DNA from: Paenibacillus periandrae | GTDB lineage: Bacteria > Bacillota > Bacilli > Paenibacillales > NBRC-103111 | Direction of reading: 5' to 3' | DNA length: 64,000 nt | Assembly (NCBI RefSeq): GCF_022458865.1 | Contig: NZ_JAJNMU010000008.1 | Coordinates: 124,001 to 188,000, forward strand | Shown: positions 62,755 to 64,000 of the stretch, piece after piece | Layout: every line of letters starts with the position of its first letter | How positions within the stretch are numbered: the first letter of the stretch is position 1 | Translations under genes and position numbers: made by a program | Notes under the pieces: generated by a model | Database searches by the model: none | What the model was told of the DNA's origin: nothing | The model's input: the letters and a program-made list of their open reading frames with translations, nothing else

Positions 62755-62766
62755 GAACATATGTTC
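62755..62766. promoter_or_regulatory. LexA/DinR box before the WYL-like gene
   Basis: GAACATATGTTC, followed by G; 20 bp upstream of the gene start. Good match to the Gram-positive LexA consensus. Confidence 0.68.
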
Positions 62767-62786
62767 GAAATTGTGGAGGCGATAAA

Positions 62787-63008
62787 GTGGAAAAATATCT
62801 AAACAAGTATCTTGGAAACATCGTCGAAATTATTTATTTAGGTAAAAATAATATCATTACACAACGCTTGATAGATATTCACTCAATCCACTGTGGCGCA
62901 GTAAAGGCTTATTGTTTGAAACGTAAAGCTCTTCGGGTGTTCAGGATCGATCGTATTTTGGCAGTGCAATTGGCTTCTATAGGAACGAATTCACCCAAGG
63001 GCGCTTAA
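62787..63008 (+). CDS. Small WYL-like domain protein, SOS-linked, 73 aa
   Basis: GTG start, GTGGAGG eight bases upstream. VEIIYLGKNNIITQRLID and VKAYCLKRKALRVFRIDRIL match the ligand-binding core of WYL domains, here as a small single-domain protein. The LexA box just upstream implies DNA-damage control. Likely a DNA- or nucleotide-sensing regulator. Confidence 0.68.
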   Translation: MEKYLNKYLGNIVEIIYLGKNNIITQRLIDIHSIHCGAVKAYCLKRKALRVFRIDRILAVQLASIGTNSPKGA

Positions 63009-63282
63009 CGCACAGTATTAGTTAATGACACATTTGGAGGGTTAATACTCTTTTGCAAGTTAATTTTGGTATATCGGAATAACGACCAATTGTAACCATG
63101 TAGTCAGACGATTTGTACTGAGGTAAGTTTACAACTTTATTATCCCAGTTTATCAAGAGCTAATTTATAAAAACCTATATAAATTAGCTACTTGAACTAT
63201 TATACATGACCAATATGTGCTAATAACTTCATTTCGTAATCATCTAACGTTTTCTGTTAATTCGATGATCTGTGTCAAGAAA

Positions 63283-63303
63283 GGCCATCCCAAAGATGGC
63301 CCG
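63283..63303 (-). terminator. Terminator of metG
   Basis: Stem GGCCATC/GATGGCC then TTTCTTGAC on the minus strand, 14 bp past the stop codon at 63317. Confidence 0.75.
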
Positions 63304-63316
63304 TCTCTCCAGTCGA

Positions 63317-64000
63317 CTACAATTTTTGTTTCTCCAATAAACTTGTTTCTTCTTCAATTCGACTAATATCAATACGCTCGAACAATAACTTTAGGTTTTG
63401 AATTTTTCGGTTAGCTGGAACTGAAGTCAGCCTCCAAACGGGTTGTTCAAGTGTTAGGAACTTTCTTATTTCTTCACAGGAGAAGGGAATAAATGGATGC
63501 AGTAAATTGGACAGATTCACTATAATTTGCACACATATATTCAGCGTATACCCACACGTTTCTTGGTTTTCCTTAATTTGTACCCATGGCTTTTCTTCAT
63601 CAAAGTATTTGTTTGCCCGGCGAACGTAAGTAAAAATCAGTTCCACGGCTTCCTTTAGATGACCTTCTTCAATTAAGGTCCCAGACTTGAGATACAAATC
63701 CTCAATTGTTCTTTTCCATTCTTCACTAAGATTACCTTCTGGAACGCATCCCCCAAAAGACTTGTCGATAAAAGCCAATGTACGATTAACAAAATTTCCA
63801 AATGCGCCAAGCAATTCCCCATTGTGGCTATGGATGAACTCCCTCCATGAAAAATCAGTATCTCGGTTCTCAGGACCGTTTGCTATTAAAAAATAACGAA
63901 TGGAATCCGGTTGGTAGCGACTCATAATATCAGGTACCCATACAGCCCAATTATTACTTGTCGAAAACTTTTTCCCTTCTAAGGTCATGTATTCACATGA
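63317..64000 (-). CDS. metG: Methionyl-tRNA synthetase, C-terminal part (5' end outside window)
   Basis: The reading frame continues right, past the window edge. KFSTS (replacing KMSKS) near the edge, followed by the tRNA-binding helix bundle (RYFLIANGPENRDTDFSW) and the ending LFERID region, identify MetRS. The protein ends soon after, without the C-terminal tRNA-binding domain, as in short MetRS forms. Presence next to plasmid genes suggests a second, possibly inhibitor-tolerant synthetase. The normal chromosomal copy cannot be excluded. Confidence 0.88.
   Translation of the reverse strand, partial: SCEYMTLEGKKFSTSNNWAVWVPDIMSRYQPDSIRYFLIANGPENRDTDFSWREFIHSHNGELLGAFGNFVNRTLAFIDKSFGGCVPEGNLSEEWKRTIEDLYLKSGTLIEEGHLKEAVELIFTYVRRANKYFDEEKPWVQIKENQETCGYTLNICVQIIVNLSNLLHPFIPFSCEEIRKFLTLEQPVWRLTSVPANRKIQNLKLLFERIDISRIEEETSLLEKQKL

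Noticed and set aside
1..64000. tRNA, rRNA or CRISPR genes
   Set aside because: No cloverleaf with GGTTCGA-type arms and no rRNA-like sequence was seen; the limits of reading by eye apply.

Overview
The window looks like part of a large low-GC Firmicutes plasmid or chromid, most likely from Paenibacillaceae. Support: AT-rich DNA, strong GGAGG ribosome sites with frequent TTG/GTG starts, an AddB-type recombination gene, a copper-amine-oxidase-like stalk protein, a SigO/YvrJ/RsoA-type sigma locus and Gram-positive LexA boxes. No rRNA, tRNA or CRISPR array was seen. Two replication modules are visible: nine ~20-bp iterons at 6.18-6.37 kb between two replication-type genes, and a dispersed array of GGCCACACAAAGCAGA iterons with a DnaA box (31.05-32.31 kb) before a Rep_3 initiator. 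The replicon therefore looks like a two-origin (fused) element. Layout: 1-3.4 kb addB (cut by the left edge); 3.5-7.7 kb origin 1; 7.9-10.7 kb small genes, some membrane; 10.7-19.3 kb a minus-strand block with a cytosine-5 DNA methyltransferase, a DUF6283-like protein and many small unknown genes; 19.7-24.3 kb a kinase-helicase plus degenerate PLD-like pair matching Mokosh type I phage defence; 24.6-30.7 kb small operons, an ADP-ribosyltransferase-like protein and a membrane Lon-type protease; 31-33.7 kb origin 2; 34.3-38.6 kb a membrane peptide and a 1335-residue secreted protein; 39.1-41.7 kb a plus-strand block including a GC-richer three-gene island; 41.9-44.7 kb a PP-loop (PAPS-reductase-like) module; 45.2-50.5 kb ribbon-helix-helix-like proteins, a TerF-like vWA protein and others; 50.7-51.8 kb a possible cysteine peptidase and an unknown gene; 52.1-52.55 kb an IS605/TnpB remnant; 53-57.7 kb an HNH nuclease, an autoregulated AbrB-type regulator, a GNAT-like protein and unknown genes; 58.4-59.5 kb the split sigma factor; 60.4-63 kb two surface-type proteins and an SOS-linked WYL-like peptide; 63.3-64 kb the end of a methionyl-tRNA synthetase. 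The most striking feature is a family of about 11 structured leader RNAs, ~125-160 nt each, before minus-strand operons (3.5, 8.9, 13.5, 17.5, 19.4, 28.5, 30.9, 44.9, 50.0, 51.9 and 56.6 kb). Most have an extended -10 promoter (TGnTAnnAT) 24-28 nt before a short hairpin. The stem of that hairpin covaries between copies, while its loop keeps a GGCANGCGCC-type motif. A long terminator-like hairpin ending in U5-7 follows, and most copies end with UCACAACCC just before the ribosome site. The leaders precede functionally unrelated genes (addB, the DNA methyltransferase, the Lon-like protease, the PP-loop protein, the ADP-ribosyltransferase-like protein and others), which suggests a replicon-wide attenuation or antitermination regulon. 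I do not recognise it as a named RNA family.
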